DNA from: Bacteroidales bacterium
Lineage (GTDB): Bacteria; Bacteroidota; Bacteroidia; Bacteroidales; WCHB1-69
DNA length: 42,544 nt
Reading direction: 5' to 3'
NCBI GenBank assembly: GCA_017962845.1
Contig: JAGCUN010000009.1
Location: 1 to 42,544 of the forward strand
Under the pieces are notes generated by a model, which had not been told where the DNA came from, searched no databases, and was given only the letters and a program-made list of their open reading frames with translations. The translations under genes and the position numbers were made by a program. Positions 35,094 to 42,544 of this stretch are shown one piece after another (the stretch's first letter is position 1; each line of letters starts with the position of its first letter).

Positions 35094-35101
35094 CAAAGAT
35101 A
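35094..35101 (-). promoter_or_regulatory. -7 promoter element for the glmU-lon-M28 operon
   Basis: Minus strand TATCTTTG (TAnnTTTG), placed between the rpmE2 stop and the terminator stem. The start site would be at about 35088-35090, within the first arm of the hairpin. Confidence 0.5.
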
Positions 35102-35115
35102 TGATATTTTTTTGA

Positions 35116-35382
35116 TTATTCAGCTTTCTTTGCGGGATGCTTGGCATATTTGTTGCGGAACTTGTCAACGCGACCAGCGGTGTCCACAAGTTTCATCTTG
35201 CCAGTGAAGAAGGGATGAGAGGTGTTGGAAATTTCCAATTTCACCAACGGATATTCGTTACCGTCTTCCCAAACAATCGTGTCTTTCGTTTTTACAGTTG
35301 ATTTCGTCAAAAACGCAGTTTCGTTCGACATATCTTTGAAAACAACCGTTCTGTACTCCTTAGGATGAATGTCTTTTTTCAT
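35116..35382 (-). CDS. rpmE2: 50S ribosomal protein L31, type B (zinc-free)
   Basis: 88 residues from ATG 35382, where [19 protein letters not shown] is the family start; fourteen extra upstream codons overlap the promoter region and are rejected. The protein has no CxxC zinc pair, which defines the type B (C-minus) form. It keeps [21 protein letters not shown], the L31 signature. In many bacteria such paralogues are induced by zinc limitation, but in Bacteroidota this form is often the only one; no Zur box is evident to me. Confidence 0.96.
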   Translation of the reverse strand: MKKDIHPKEYRTVVFKDMSNETAFLTKSTVKTKDTIVWEDGNEYPLVKLEISNTSHPFFTGKMKLVDTAGRVDKFRNKYAKHPAKKAE

Positions 35383-35421
35383 TATCTTAACCTTTAAAAT
35401 TCTCTTTTTGATTTTGGGCTG

Positions 35422-35429
35422 CAAAAATA
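35422..35429 (-). promoter_or_regulatory. -7 promoter element for rpmE2
   Basis: Minus strand TATTTTTG (TAnnTTTG), about 40 bases before the ATG of rpmE2. Confidence 0.5.
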
Positions 35430-35538
35430 CAACTATTTTTCATTCTGACAATGCGGTAGAAAAAGTTTTTTCAAAAAAATATTTAGAGGAAAAATGTGGT
35501 GAGAATTCTTGTTTTTCAAACCATTTCACATTTTTTTG

Positions 35539-35546
35539 TATTTTTG
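35539..35546 (+). promoter_or_regulatory. -7 promoter element for the PEGA-like gene
   Basis: TATTTTTG (TAnnTTTG), 14 bases before the ATG at 35561 and 35 before the ATG at 35582. This spacing fits either start. Confidence 0.5.
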
Positions 35547-35560
35547 CGGATGACAATTGA

Positions 35561-36022
35561 ATGACGATGACCCTCCCATCCATGGAAAAATCGGTGTTGA
35601 TAATCCGCCACAAACGTCGCTGGTACGAGCTGAAACTGCCGCATGCTGTGTTCATCAACGGGCAATTTCTCGGCATGGTGAAGGATCGTGATGTGCGCGT
35701 CATCGCGCCAGCGGGCAGTTACAGTTTGAGGGTGCAGTTCGGCGGGCGCATCCCGATAGGGAAGCGTGGCAAGAGCATCGATCTGTCGGTATCTTCCACC
35801 GAGCAGGTGCAGCTGTCGCCGCAGAAAGAGATGGTCTGCGAGTTTCACGACCGCGAGCGCATCTGGAACCTCCTGTTCGACATCGACTTAATCGTCTGGC
35901 TGGTCTCGCTATTCGTCACCATGCCGCCGCTGTATCGCATCATTTCCGATGTGTTCTTTGCGGTATGGCTGGTGCGGCTCATCATCATCAGAAAAAAATA
36001 TTACAAGATCAATTTATACTAA
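35561..36022 (+). CDS. PEGA-like domain protein with C-terminal membrane helices
   Basis: 153 residues from ATG 35561; ATG 35582 (MEKSVLIIRHKRRW) gives 146 residues and is equally likely. Residues ~20-95 form a small beta domain with VFINGQFLG, RDVRVIAPAGSYSLRVQF and SVSSTEQVQLSPQ, resembling a PEGA domain (N/D-G near the start, then a G-x-Y/H-x-L-x-V strand). Two hydrophobic segments follow (about 106-124 and 129-145), with a basic tail RKKYYKINLY. Function unknown. It is a single gene between divergent rpmE2 and the restriction enzyme gene. Confidence 0.65.
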   Translation: MTMTLPSMEKSVLIIRHKRRWYELKLPHAVFINGQFLGMVKDRDVRVIAPAGSYSLRVQFGGRIPIGKRGKSIDLSVSSTEQVQLSPQKEMVCEFHDRERIWNLLFDIDLIVWLVSLFVTMPPLYRIISDVFFAVWLVRLIIIRKKYYKINLY

Positions 36023-36062
36023 CAAACCATCCCAAACTTCCGAATGGAATGTAAATTTGTTG

Positions 36063-36070
36063 TATCTTTG
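36063..36070 (+). promoter_or_regulatory. -7 promoter element for the restriction-modification cassette
   Basis: TATCTTTG (TAnnTTTG), giving a leader of about 55 bases before the ATG at 36129. No -33 element recognised. Confidence 0.5.
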
Positions 36071-36128
36071 CGGCAATGAATCTCAAGCCACGACAGTGTC
36101 TAATTAACAATAAAAAAACAACCGAATT

Positions 36129-39100
36129 ATGCTGTTTCAGAAAAATATCGTCCGAAAATATCTTACCGCACTGCCGAAGGAGCAGACAAACGAGGCTTGG
36201 AGCCAATATCAGCAATACTTTCTCAACCCCGCCATCCAGCAGAATATCCTCCAGTCGAAGGAGGAACAGTTTCAAGAGGGTTTCTTGAGAGAGCTATTCG
36301 TGAAAATTCTGGGCTATACGCTCAATCCTTCTCCCGACTATAATTTGATTACCGAACAGAAAAATGAGGCCAACTCCAAGAAAGCCGATGGTGCTATACT
36401 TTTGGATGGGAAAGTGATCGGCATCATCGAACTGAAAGACCACAAAACCACCGACCTTGCTAAAATTGAGGCACAGGCTTTCGGTTATAAGAGCCAGCAT
36501 GTGGGCACGCGGCTGGTCATTATCTCCAACTTTGAAAAGTTGCGCCTCTATATCGACAATGCCGTGGAGTATCGCGAATGGAATCTATTCTCGCTGACGG
36601 AGGACGAGTTCCGCGAGCTCTATCTCTGTCTCGCATGGCCGCAGGTGAAAGCTGGAATCGCGCTGCAGATGAAGAGTGCCTCGGTGTCGAGTGAAGACCA
36701 AATCACCAAATCGCTCTACAAAGACTATTCCGAGTTCAAGCGCGTGCTTTTTGCCGATATAGTGGAGCACAATCCCGATTACGACAAGTTGTTGCTCTTC
36801 AAGAAGACACAGAAACTCCTTGACCGTCTGTTGTTTATCTTCTTCGCGGAGGATTGCGGATTGTTGCCCCCCAACTCAATGATGCAGATTATCGACCAGT
36901 GGGAGAAGTTGAAAGAGATGGACGAATACCGTCCGTTTTACGACCGTGTGAAGAAGTATTTCGGCTATATGAACACAGGGTTCCAAGGCAAGAAATACGA
37001 AATTTTCGCCTACAACGGCGGTCTCTTCAAGCCTGACGAGGTGCTCGACAACATCCTTATCTCCGACGAGCCCTTGGTGGCACACACCAAACGGCTCTCC
37101 ACGTATGATTTTGAGAGCGAGGTGGATGTGAACATTCTCGGTCATATTTTTGAAAACTCCCTCTCCGAGATCGAGGAGGTGACGCAGCAGATCAAGGAGG
37201 AGGCGCTTCCAAGTGCGGAGAGCAAAACCACCTCCAAACGCAAGCAAGACGGCGTGTTCTACACACCGCAATACATCACGAAATACATTGTGGAGAATAC
37301 GGTGGGACGCCTCTGTGCCGAAAAGAAATCGGAATTGGGAATCGTTGACGAAGAGTATTTTTCCGATAAGAAACGTCTGAAGGAAACCCGAAAGCGCCTG
37401 ATGGAGCAGTTGCAACAATATCGTGAGTGGTTGTTGCAGATCACTATCTGCGACCCCGCTTGCGGCAGCGGTGCCTTCCTGAACGCCGCCCTACAGTTCC
37501 TGATGAACGAGCACCGGCTCATTGACGAGATGGAGGCCAAGGTGACGGGCGCAAACATTGTTTTTCAAAATGTGGAGAACAGCATTTTGGAGAACAACCT
37601 CTTTGGGGTGGACATCAACGAGGAGAGCGTAGAGATTGCCCAGTTGGCCCTCTGGCTGCGCACTGCCAAGCCCCACAGGAAGCTCAACACGCTGAACCAG
37701 AACATCAAATGCGGCAACTCCCTCATCAGCGACCCCGCCATCGCCGGAGACAAGGCTTTCAACTGGCAGGAGCAGTTCCCGAAGGTGTTTGAGAAGGGCG
37801 GCTTTGATGTGGTGATAGGGAACCCGCCGTATGTCAATGCTATTGAATTGAAAAAGAGTTATTCCGACGAAGAATACAATTATCTGAAAAAACACTATTC
37901 TACAGCAAAAGGAACTGTCGATTTATATATTTACTTCTTTGAGAAGGGACTAACCCTGCTTAAACCCTATGGAGTGCTTGCATATATTACCCCAAACAGA
38001 TATTTATCAGCAAGTTATGGCACAGCACTAAGACAACTTATCATCAATAATTATTCTTTCTATCAACTAATTGACTACTCAGACAAAAAAGTATTCGAAG
38101 ATGCATCAACATATCCAGTCATTACAATGCTACAAAATGGAACTAATGATTCCGTATTGTGCGGGAAATTCAATGATGACCACGAATTAATCAGCAAACA
38201 ATATCCATCAGACAAGTTGGACATATTGGAAAATACAATTTTAGGATTTCTCTTGAACGACAAGTTGACAATTACACAAAAGATTATTAAACAAAGTCAA
38301 CCACTATCTGCCGTCGGAGAAATAAATGCAACATCAACAGCAAAAGAAGCGGATGATTATGCGCTATTAATTACCGAAGAGAATTGCGGTTATAAGCTTA
38401 TTAATACTGGCACGATAGACCCCTTCTTTACAATGTGGGGAATTTCAACATTAACAAAGCAAGGAAAACAATATCTGAAACCATACCTTCCGTCGAACAA
38501 TAATACCATTTCACCGAATCGACACGCTCTTTATTCTTCTTCCAAAATTATCATTTCAAAGATAGGCCTTTCTTGTGAGGCCTTTTACGACAAACAGGGA
38601 GAATACGCTTCGATTGACACCAACTGCATTCATTCGTTCAATGAAGAGTTTATTCCTGAGTATGTGTTATGTTGGATTAATTCCAAACTTTACAACTACA
38701 TGTTTGAATGTTTGTTTGATGGTTTAAGAATGTCTGGCGGGTATTTGCTCTATTCGTCTCCCAACCTAAAAAATACATATATTAAGGTTATCCCTAAAGA
38801 ATCCCAGCAGCCCTTCATCGCTCTCGCCGATACCATGCTTTCCCTCAATTCCCAGCTTCAACAGAAGCGCAGCCGTTTCCTCCGCCGTTTGCAGGAGAAC
38901 TTATGCGCATGCTCCGCTGTGAAAATCACAGGCACCTTGGAGACATTTGACACCTTGTCCTTTGCGGACTTCCTCAAAGAGCTGAAGAAGCAGAAAATCA
39001 AACTCACCCTCCTGCAGCAGGACGAATGGGAAGACTACTTCGGCCAGTACAAAACCGAGTGCGACACCATTTCGGAACAGATTACTGAAACGGACAGAAA

Positions 39101-39170
39101 AATTGACGGGATGGTATATAAACTGTATGGACTGACGGAGGAGGAAATAAAGGTGGTGGAAGGGAAATAG
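36129..39170 (+). CDS. Type IIG restriction-modification enzyme (Eco57I-like, fused endonuclease and adenine methyltransferase)
   Basis: 1013 residues in one chain. N-terminal endonuclease domain with the PD-(D/E)xK core: ADGAILLDGKVIGIIELKDH (Asp near 84, E-x-K near 100). A helical connector with NILGHIFENSLSEIEEV follows, then the N6-adenine methyltransferase domain with motif I DPACGSGAFL (about 441), a second FGVDINEESVEIAQLALWL and motif IV NPPY (about 564). Residues ~572-890 are the target-recognition region. One protein would both methylate and cut. The DNA for residues ~572-890 is visibly more AT-rich than the rest, a sign of recombination. Recognition sequence unknown. Confidence 0.9.
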   Translation: MLFQKNIVRKYLTALPKEQTNEAWSQYQQYFLNPAIQQNILQSKEEQFQEGFLRELFVKILGYTLNPSPDYNLITEQKNEANSKKADGAILLDGKVIGIIELKDHKTTDLAKIEAQAFGYKSQHVGTRLVIISNFEKLRLYIDNAVEYREWNLFSLTEDEFRELYLCLAWPQVKAGIALQMKSASVSSEDQITKSLYKDYSEFKRVLFADIVEHNPDYDKLLLFKKTQKLLDRLLFIFFAEDCGLLPPNSMMQIIDQWEKLKEMDEYRPFYDRVKKYFGYMNTGFQGKKYEIFAYNGGLFKPDEVLDNILISDEPLVAHTKRLSTYDFESEVDVNILGHIFENSLSEIEEVTQQIKEEALPSAESKTTSKRKQDGVFYTPQYITKYIVENTVGRLCAEKKSELGIVDEEYFSDKKRLKETRKRLMEQLQQYREWLLQITICDPACGSGAFLNAALQFLMNEHRLIDEMEAKVTGANIVFQNVENSILENNLFGVDINEESVEIAQLALWLRTAKPHRKLNTLNQNIKCGNSLISDPAIAGDKAFNWQEQFPKVFEKGGFDVVIGNPPYVNAIELKKSYSDEEYNYLKKHYSTAKGTVDLYIYFFEKGLTLLKPYGVLAYITPNRYLSASYGTALRQLIINNYSFYQLIDYSDKKVFEDASTYPVITMLQNGTNDSVLCGKFNDDHELISKQYPSDKLDILENTILGFLLNDKLTITQKIIKQSQPLSAVGEINATSTAKEADDYALLITEENCGYKLINTGTIDPFFTMWGISTLTKQGKQYLKPYLPSNNNTISPNRHALYSSSKIIISKIGLSCEAFYDKQGEYASIDTNCIHSFNEEFIPEYVLCWINSKLYNYMFECLFDGLRMSGGYLLYSSPNLKNTYIKVIPKESQQPFIALADTMLSLNSQLQQKRSRFLRRLQENLCACSAVKITGTLETFDTLSFADFLKELKKQKIKLTLLQQDEWEDYFGQYKTECDTISEQITETDRKIDGMVYKLYGLTEEEIKVVEGK

Positions 39171-39216
39171 AGAAAGGAAAACAAGAACAAAAAGACATTC
39201 AAATTCATACCAAATT

Positions 39217-40473
39217 ATGAATAACAGAAATAATTATAGAGCACCAAAAGAAGTGTTTGTTGAAAGAGATAATGATGTCATAAATATTTATGGCCTTAAT
39301 AGAGCTCAGGCTGTTTCTCAATTTATTATGGCGATTAACAGTGGAATTAAAGCTGGATATGAGAATTTCTTAATTGAAGCGGCAGATATTGAAGGTGTTT
39401 TCCCAAATACCGTGGTGCCAATCGCAGCATTATTAGATTCCTATAAAAAACAAAATATAGAATTCGAATATGGTACAATCTCTAATCCCTTGCAACTAAC
39501 GAAGTTTGACCATCCTGAATCATATGATGTGGGATCTAACATTCTGAGTAGAGTATGGAAATTTTCAAATTCAAATGAAATAAGCGAAATCGTTAATGCA
39601 TTTGGAGTGGAATTGAGAAAAGAGGATAGATTTCCAGAGGGTACTATTTCTTCGTTACAGTGGTCATTAAATGAAGTTATGGATAATGTACTCACTCATT
39701 CTAATTCTGACTGTGGTTACGTAATGGGGCAAATACATAAAACTCAGAAACAAATAGCATTCGCTGTATGTGATTATGGACGAGGTATATATAATTCTTT
39801 GCGAGACTCTCAACTACATAAGCCAAGAACAGCTTTAGATGCAATAACTTTAGCCATAAAAGAAGAAGTAACCAGAGACAGAGCTGTAGGACAAGGAAAT
39901 GGATTGTTTGGATTACATTCAATAATTAGTCAAGGCAAAGGAACTTTAGAAATAGTTTCAGGTGGAGCATCTTATAAATTGATGGGGGAGAAAACTTATA
40001 ACCATCAACATTTGCCTACGTTATCCTTAAAGAAATCAGGAACAATTGTGGACTTTCAGCTAAACTATGGGAAAAATATTTCTTTGGAAAATGCATTGAA
40101 ATTTAGAGGTAAAGATTATAGCATAACCGATTTGTATATTGAAAGTTTTGATGATGATAAAGGGCATAATTACTATTCCGTGAAAGACCATGGTGATGGA
40201 ACAGGAACTCGTGATTCTGCGCTGAGAATAAAAAACGAAGTTGTTAATATACTTAAAGAGTCAAAAATACCAGTAATTCTTGATTTTAAAGGTGTTGCTG
40301 TGATGTCATCTTCATTTGCTGACGAACTTATAGCAAAATTGTTGTTGGAATTGGGGTTATTTCAATTTAATAATTTAATTCTTTTGCGGGGAATGAATAC
40401 GCAAGAGCAAAATATTTTACAAAAATCTGTAATCCAACGTCTATTGGACTCCCTCAATGAGCCGAGCCTATAA
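39217..40473 (+). CDS. STAS-like / HATPase / STAS-like (DUF4325) signalling protein
   Basis: 418 residues, AT-rich relative to nearly all neighbours, so probably acquired. Residues ~15-95 look like a STAS-type fold (GYENFLIEAADIEGVFPN, then PIAALLDSYKKQNIEFEYG). The GHKL ATPase has its N box SLNEVMDNVLTHS (about 150), G1 CDYGRGI (about 184) and G2 GQGNGLFGLHS (about 224). The C-terminal ~90 residues match DUF4325, another STAS-like fold (ALRIKNEVVNILKES, ILDFKGVAVMSSSFADEL). This mimics a fused anti-sigma kinase and its antagonist. It follows the restriction gene by 46 bases on the same strand. Its role is unknown. Confidence 0.78.
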   Translation: MNNRNNYRAPKEVFVERDNDVINIYGLNRAQAVSQFIMAINSGIKAGYENFLIEAADIEGVFPNTVVPIAALLDSYKKQNIEFEYGTISNPLQLTKFDHPESYDVGSNILSRVWKFSNSNEISEIVNAFGVELRKEDRFPEGTISSLQWSLNEVMDNVLTHSNSDCGYVMGQIHKTQKQIAFAVCDYGRGIYNSLRDSQLHKPRTALDAITLAIKEEVTRDRAVGQGNGLFGLHSIISQGKGTLEIVSGGASYKLMGEKTYNHQHLPTLSLKKSGTIVDFQLNYGKNISLENALKFRGKDYSITDLYIESFDDDKGHNYYSVKDHGDGTGTRDSALRIKNEVVNILKESKIPVILDFKGVAVMSSSFADELIAKLLLELGLFQFNNLILLRGMNTQEQNILQKSVIQRLLDSLNEPSL

Positions 40474-40539
40474 ATATTCTCCCCACCACGGAGACTGGCC
40501 ACATGGAAATAGATAGATATAAACGATAAATCGAAACTC

Positions 40540-41280
40540 ATGGAACTGAAAAACTTCGGATACTACTGGTTGGATACGTGGGTGCTTGCGAACATCATAC
40601 AGTTGGCTACGCAGGATTTCTGCCAACGCAATCTCAACCGCACCAACGACCCCTGCGGCCGCCAATACGACCAGATGACACAGGCCGCCCGCTCGGTTAC
40701 CGCAAACATCGCCGAGGGCAATTCGCGCCACTCCACATCCAAAGAAACCGAAATGAAACTAACGGACGTGGCTCGCGCCAGCCTCTCAGAATTGGCCAAC
40801 GACTACATAAACTGGCTATTGCGGCACGAGCAAATTCCGTGGTCGGCAAAGTCGGAAGAACATCATGCAGTGTCCTATCTCGCTTTAGACCGCCCCACCT
40901 ACAAAGATGATGTGCAGCACCTGAGCAGTCTGCATATACTGAAGCAAAAGCACAAGTTTGACCAGTGGCTGCGTTCAAAGAACTCTATTGAGGAGGCCAA
41001 CCGCCTGTTGGTGCTTTGCAACCGCCTGATTTTGATGCTGGGCAAGCAGATTGCCAACCAGCTGGAAACTTTCAAGCGAGAAGGCGGCTTCACCGAAGGC
41101 CTCACAGCCGAAAGACTTGCCTATCGGACGGAAAAGAGCCTGCAAGCGAATGCACCTGCCTGCCCCAAATGCGGCAAGCCGATGCTGAAACGTATGGCAA
41201 AGAAAGGCATCAACTCAGGAAAGGAATTTTGGAGCTGTAGCGGCTACCCAGAATGCAACGGAACAAGGAGTGTGGGGTAG
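40540..41280 (+). CDS. Four-helix-bundle protein with C-terminal topoisomerase-type zinc ribbon
   Basis: 246 residues. The first ~175 residues are a four-helix-bundle (S23-related) domain with the signature RSVTANIAEGNSRHS (51-65) and long helices (KETEMKLTDVARASLSELAN, ANRLLVLCNRLILMLGKQIA). The C-terminus carries a zinc ribbon of the topoisomerase I type: C208, C211, C233 and C239, within CPKCGKPML and WSCSGYPEC. This combination is the known 'four helix bundle suffix' architecture; the ribbon suggests nucleic-acid binding. It follows the STAS-HATPase gene by 66 bases. It is more GC-rich than that gene. Function unknown. Confidence 0.88.
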   Translation: MELKNFGYYWLDTWVLANIIQLATQDFCQRNLNRTNDPCGRQYDQMTQAARSVTANIAEGNSRHSTSKETEMKLTDVARASLSELANDYINWLLRHEQIPWSAKSEEHHAVSYLALDRPTYKDDVQHLSSLHILKQKHKFDQWLRSKNSIEEANRLLVLCNRLILMLGKQIANQLETFKREGGFTEGLTAERLAYRTEKSLQANAPACPKCGKPMLKRMAKKGINSGKEFWSCSGYPECNGTRSVG

Positions 41281-41294
41281 TGGCGGTCTTCTTT

Positions 41295-41335
41295 TTACGG
41301 AATTACGATATGACGTTATAACGATATTACGATTT
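41295..41335 (+). repeat. TTACGATAT-type short repeat
   Basis: TTACGGAATTACGATATGAC, GTTATAACGATATTACGATT: overlapping units of about 9-10 bases built on ACGATAT/ATTACGA, between the zinc-ribbon gene and the rhodanese gene. Confidence 0.6.
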
Positions 41336-41398
41336 AAAACGGCAATGAACTTCATCGTCTATACCCCCAATCAACAGATAATCACAAACCATCAAATC

Positions 41399-41782
41399 AT
41401 GAAAAAACTTTTTTCTTTCCTAATCCTGGTCATCGCTTTTCTGATGACCGCCTGCTCGCAAGAATATACCACTGTGGGCAATGACGAGTTTTCAAAAATT
41501 ATCAGCAAGAAGAACACGCAACTGGTGGATGTGCGTACGCCCCAGGAGTATGAGGCCGGCCACATCCCCGGTGCCCTGAACATCGACGTCAAGTCGGCGG
41601 ATTTTGACACCCAGGCGGCACAACTCAACAAGAAGAAAACGGTGGCCGTGTATTGCCGCAGCGGCGTGCGCAGCCGTATCGCCGCCAGCAAACTCACCGG
41701 CATGGGCTTCACGGTTTACAACCTCGAAAAGGGCATCAACGGCTGGAACGGCGAGACGGTGAAAGGCAAACAACCCCGTTAA
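41399..41782 (+). CDS. Rhodanese-like lipoprotein
   Basis: 127 residues from ATG 41399, where a signal peptide begins (KKLFSFLILVIAFLMTAC); a longer open frame upstream runs through the repeat and is rejected. C19 fits a lipobox (LMTAC-S), so the protein is probably lipid-anchored. The rhodanese domain contains LVDVRTPQEYEAGHIPGALN (42-61) and the active-site loop CRSGVRS (C86). Single-domain rhodaneses move sulfane sulfur, but the physiological substrate here is unknown. Confidence 0.9.
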   Translation: MKKLFSFLILVIAFLMTACSQEYTTVGNDEFSKIISKKNTQLVDVRTPQEYEAGHIPGALNIDVKSADFDTQAAQLNKKKTVAVYCRSGVRSRIAASKLTGMGFTVYNLEKGINGWNGETVKGKQPR

Positions 41783-41821
41783 ATTTTCGTTTTTATCCGC
41801 TCGCAAATCACAAAAAATGAG

Positions 41822-41852
41822 TATTTTTGCAGCCGCAAATCGACAGGTTTGC
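41822..41852 (+). promoter_or_regulatory. Promoter of ahcY with a hairpin at the transcript 5' end
   Basis: TATTTTTG (41822-41829) matches TAnnTTTG. GCAAATC (41835-41841) pairs with GGTTTGC (41846-41852), one G-T, around a GACA loop, starting about where the transcript should begin. Not recognisable as a known SAH or SAM riboswitch. Confidence 0.4.
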
Positions 41853-41888
41853 ATCTGGTATTTTTTATGAATTTAATACAGTAAAACA

Positions 41889-42544
41889 ATGACTGATTAC
41901 GAATTGAAGTACAAGATTGCCGACATCAAGTTGGCGGATTGGGGACGCAAGGAAATCGAGGTGTCCGAAAAAGAGATGCCGGGTCTGATGGCCCTGCGCG
42001 AAAAGTATGGCGACAGCAAACCGCTGAAGGGGGTGCGTATCATGGGCTCGCTGCACATGACCATCCAGACCGCCTGTCTCATCGAAACATTGGTCGCTCT
42101 CGGCGCCGACGTGCGCTGGTGCAGCTGCAACATTTTCTCCACGCAGGATCATGCCGCCGCAGCCATCGCGGCCGCCGGTGTGCCCGTGTTCGCCTGGAAG
42201 GGCGAGTCGCTGGAAGACTACTGGTGGTGCACCTCGCAGGCCCTCGCCTTCCCGGGCGGTAAAGGTCCGCAACTGATCGTGGACGACGGCGGCGACGCTA
42301 CCCTCATGATTCATAAGGGCTATGCCGCCGAAAACAACGCTTCTGTCCTCGACAAGACCCCCTCTTCCCACGAAGAGGCCGTCATCCTCAGCACCCTCAA
42401 ATCGATACTGGCCGAAGACCCGCAGCGCTGGCACCGTACCGTGGCCGAGCTGAAGGGCGTTTCCGAAGAGACCACCACTGGCGTACATCGTCTCTACCAG
42501 ATGATGGAGGCCGGCGAGCTGCTCTTCCCCGCCATCAACGTCAA
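41889..42544 (+). CDS. ahcY: S-adenosylhomocysteinase, N-terminal part (runs off the window)
   Basis: The frame from ATG 41889 is open to the window end (218 residues, about 45% of the enzyme). It reads [20 protein letters not shown], then [50 protein letters not shown] and DDGGDAT, which are the substrate-binding segments of S-adenosylhomocysteine hydrolase. The enzyme splits SAH to adenosine and homocysteine, relieving methyltransferase product inhibition. The NAD-binding half lies beyond the window. Confidence 0.97.
   Translation, partial: MTDYELKYKIADIKLADWGRKEIEVSEKEMPGLMALREKYGDSKPLKGVRIMGSLHMTIQTACLIETLVALGADVRWCSCNIFSTQDHAAAAIAAAGVPVFAWKGESLEDYWWCTSQALAFPGGKGPQLIVDDGGDATLMIHKGYAAENNASVLDKTPSSHEEAVILSTLKSILAEDPQRWHRTVAELKGVSEETTTGVHRLYQMMEAGELLFPAINV

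Noticed and set aside
35040..35189. 50-residue N-terminal extension of the GlmU-like protein
   Set aside because: It would overlap the rpmE2 coding end and a terminator; the family start is at 35039.
36076..36288. 70-codon frame starting in the leader of the restriction gene
   Set aside because: It overlaps the restriction enzyme in another frame, and its product is basic and low-complexity; no sign of a control protein.
41835..41852. SAH or SAM riboswitch before ahcY
   Set aside because: The hairpin is only 18 bases and lacks the conserved core of either class.

Overview
The window looks like a chromosomal segment of an anaerobic member of the Bacteroidota, most likely order Bacteroidales. 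Supporting signs are promoters of the Bacteroides type (TAnnTTTG at about -7) before many genes, almost no Shine-Dalgarno sequences, a C-terminal type IX secretion sorting domain on a secreted M28 peptidase, and lineage-typical genes (DUF4271 beside hemD, DUF4293, the alternative GlmU, zinc-free L31). No plasmid, phage, CRISPR or transposase gene is visible. The species cannot be read from the sequence.

Layout. 1-435: 3' end of a 5S rRNA, its terminator and a two-copy low-complexity repeat. 436-2004: secreted protein of unknown function. 2062-4248: promoter with a perfect palindrome, then a DRTGG protein, a PHP phosphoesterase and a HATPase, a trio often seen beside [FeFe]-hydrogenase genes; an AT-rich four-helix-bundle (S23/IVP) gene sits between the last two, enclosed by opposed repeat arrays. 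4340-6734: secreted protein with an apparent internal duplication, and a MATE exporter. 6797-6922: shared terminator and tRNA-Leu(CAA). 7038-12411: DUF4271, hemD, rnpA, yidD, an S41 (Ctp) protease and an O-antigen-ligase-like membrane protein, tightly packed. 12438-15126: htpG behind what looks like a sigma-54 promoter, converging on rsmE. 15127-18827: a 440-base gap with a possible operator and a 45-codon ORF, two secreted proteins (one ending in a thioredoxin-like CxxC domain) and a DUF58 protein. 18898-20894: radC converging on a solitary arginine deiminase gene. 20999-26128: sbcD-sbcC-DUF456 operon on the minus strand. 26317-30156: lgt, a small tudor-like protein, DUF4293, cdaA and ruvB. 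30165-35382 on the minus strand: rpmE2, then glmU-lon-M28 peptidase. 35561-41280: a PEGA-like membrane protein followed by a probable defence cassette: a type IIG restriction-modification enzyme, an AT-rich STAS-HATPase-STAS protein and a four-helix-bundle protein with a C-terminal zinc ribbon. 41399-42544: rhodanese lipoprotein and the 5' part of ahcY.

Most genes are core housekeeping: RNA processing (rnpA, rsmE), membrane protein and lipoprotein biogenesis (yidD, lgt), DNA repair (radC, sbcCD, ruvB), proteostasis (htpG, lon, Ctp), c-di-AMP synthesis and cell-wall precursor synthesis (cdaA, glmU). The parts that repay attention are the short-unit repeat arrays that fill many gene junctions and even supply stop or start codons, the S23 gene enclosed by two such arrays, the restriction/STAS-HATPase/four-helix cassette, the sigma-54-like promoter of htpG and several palindromes at promoters.
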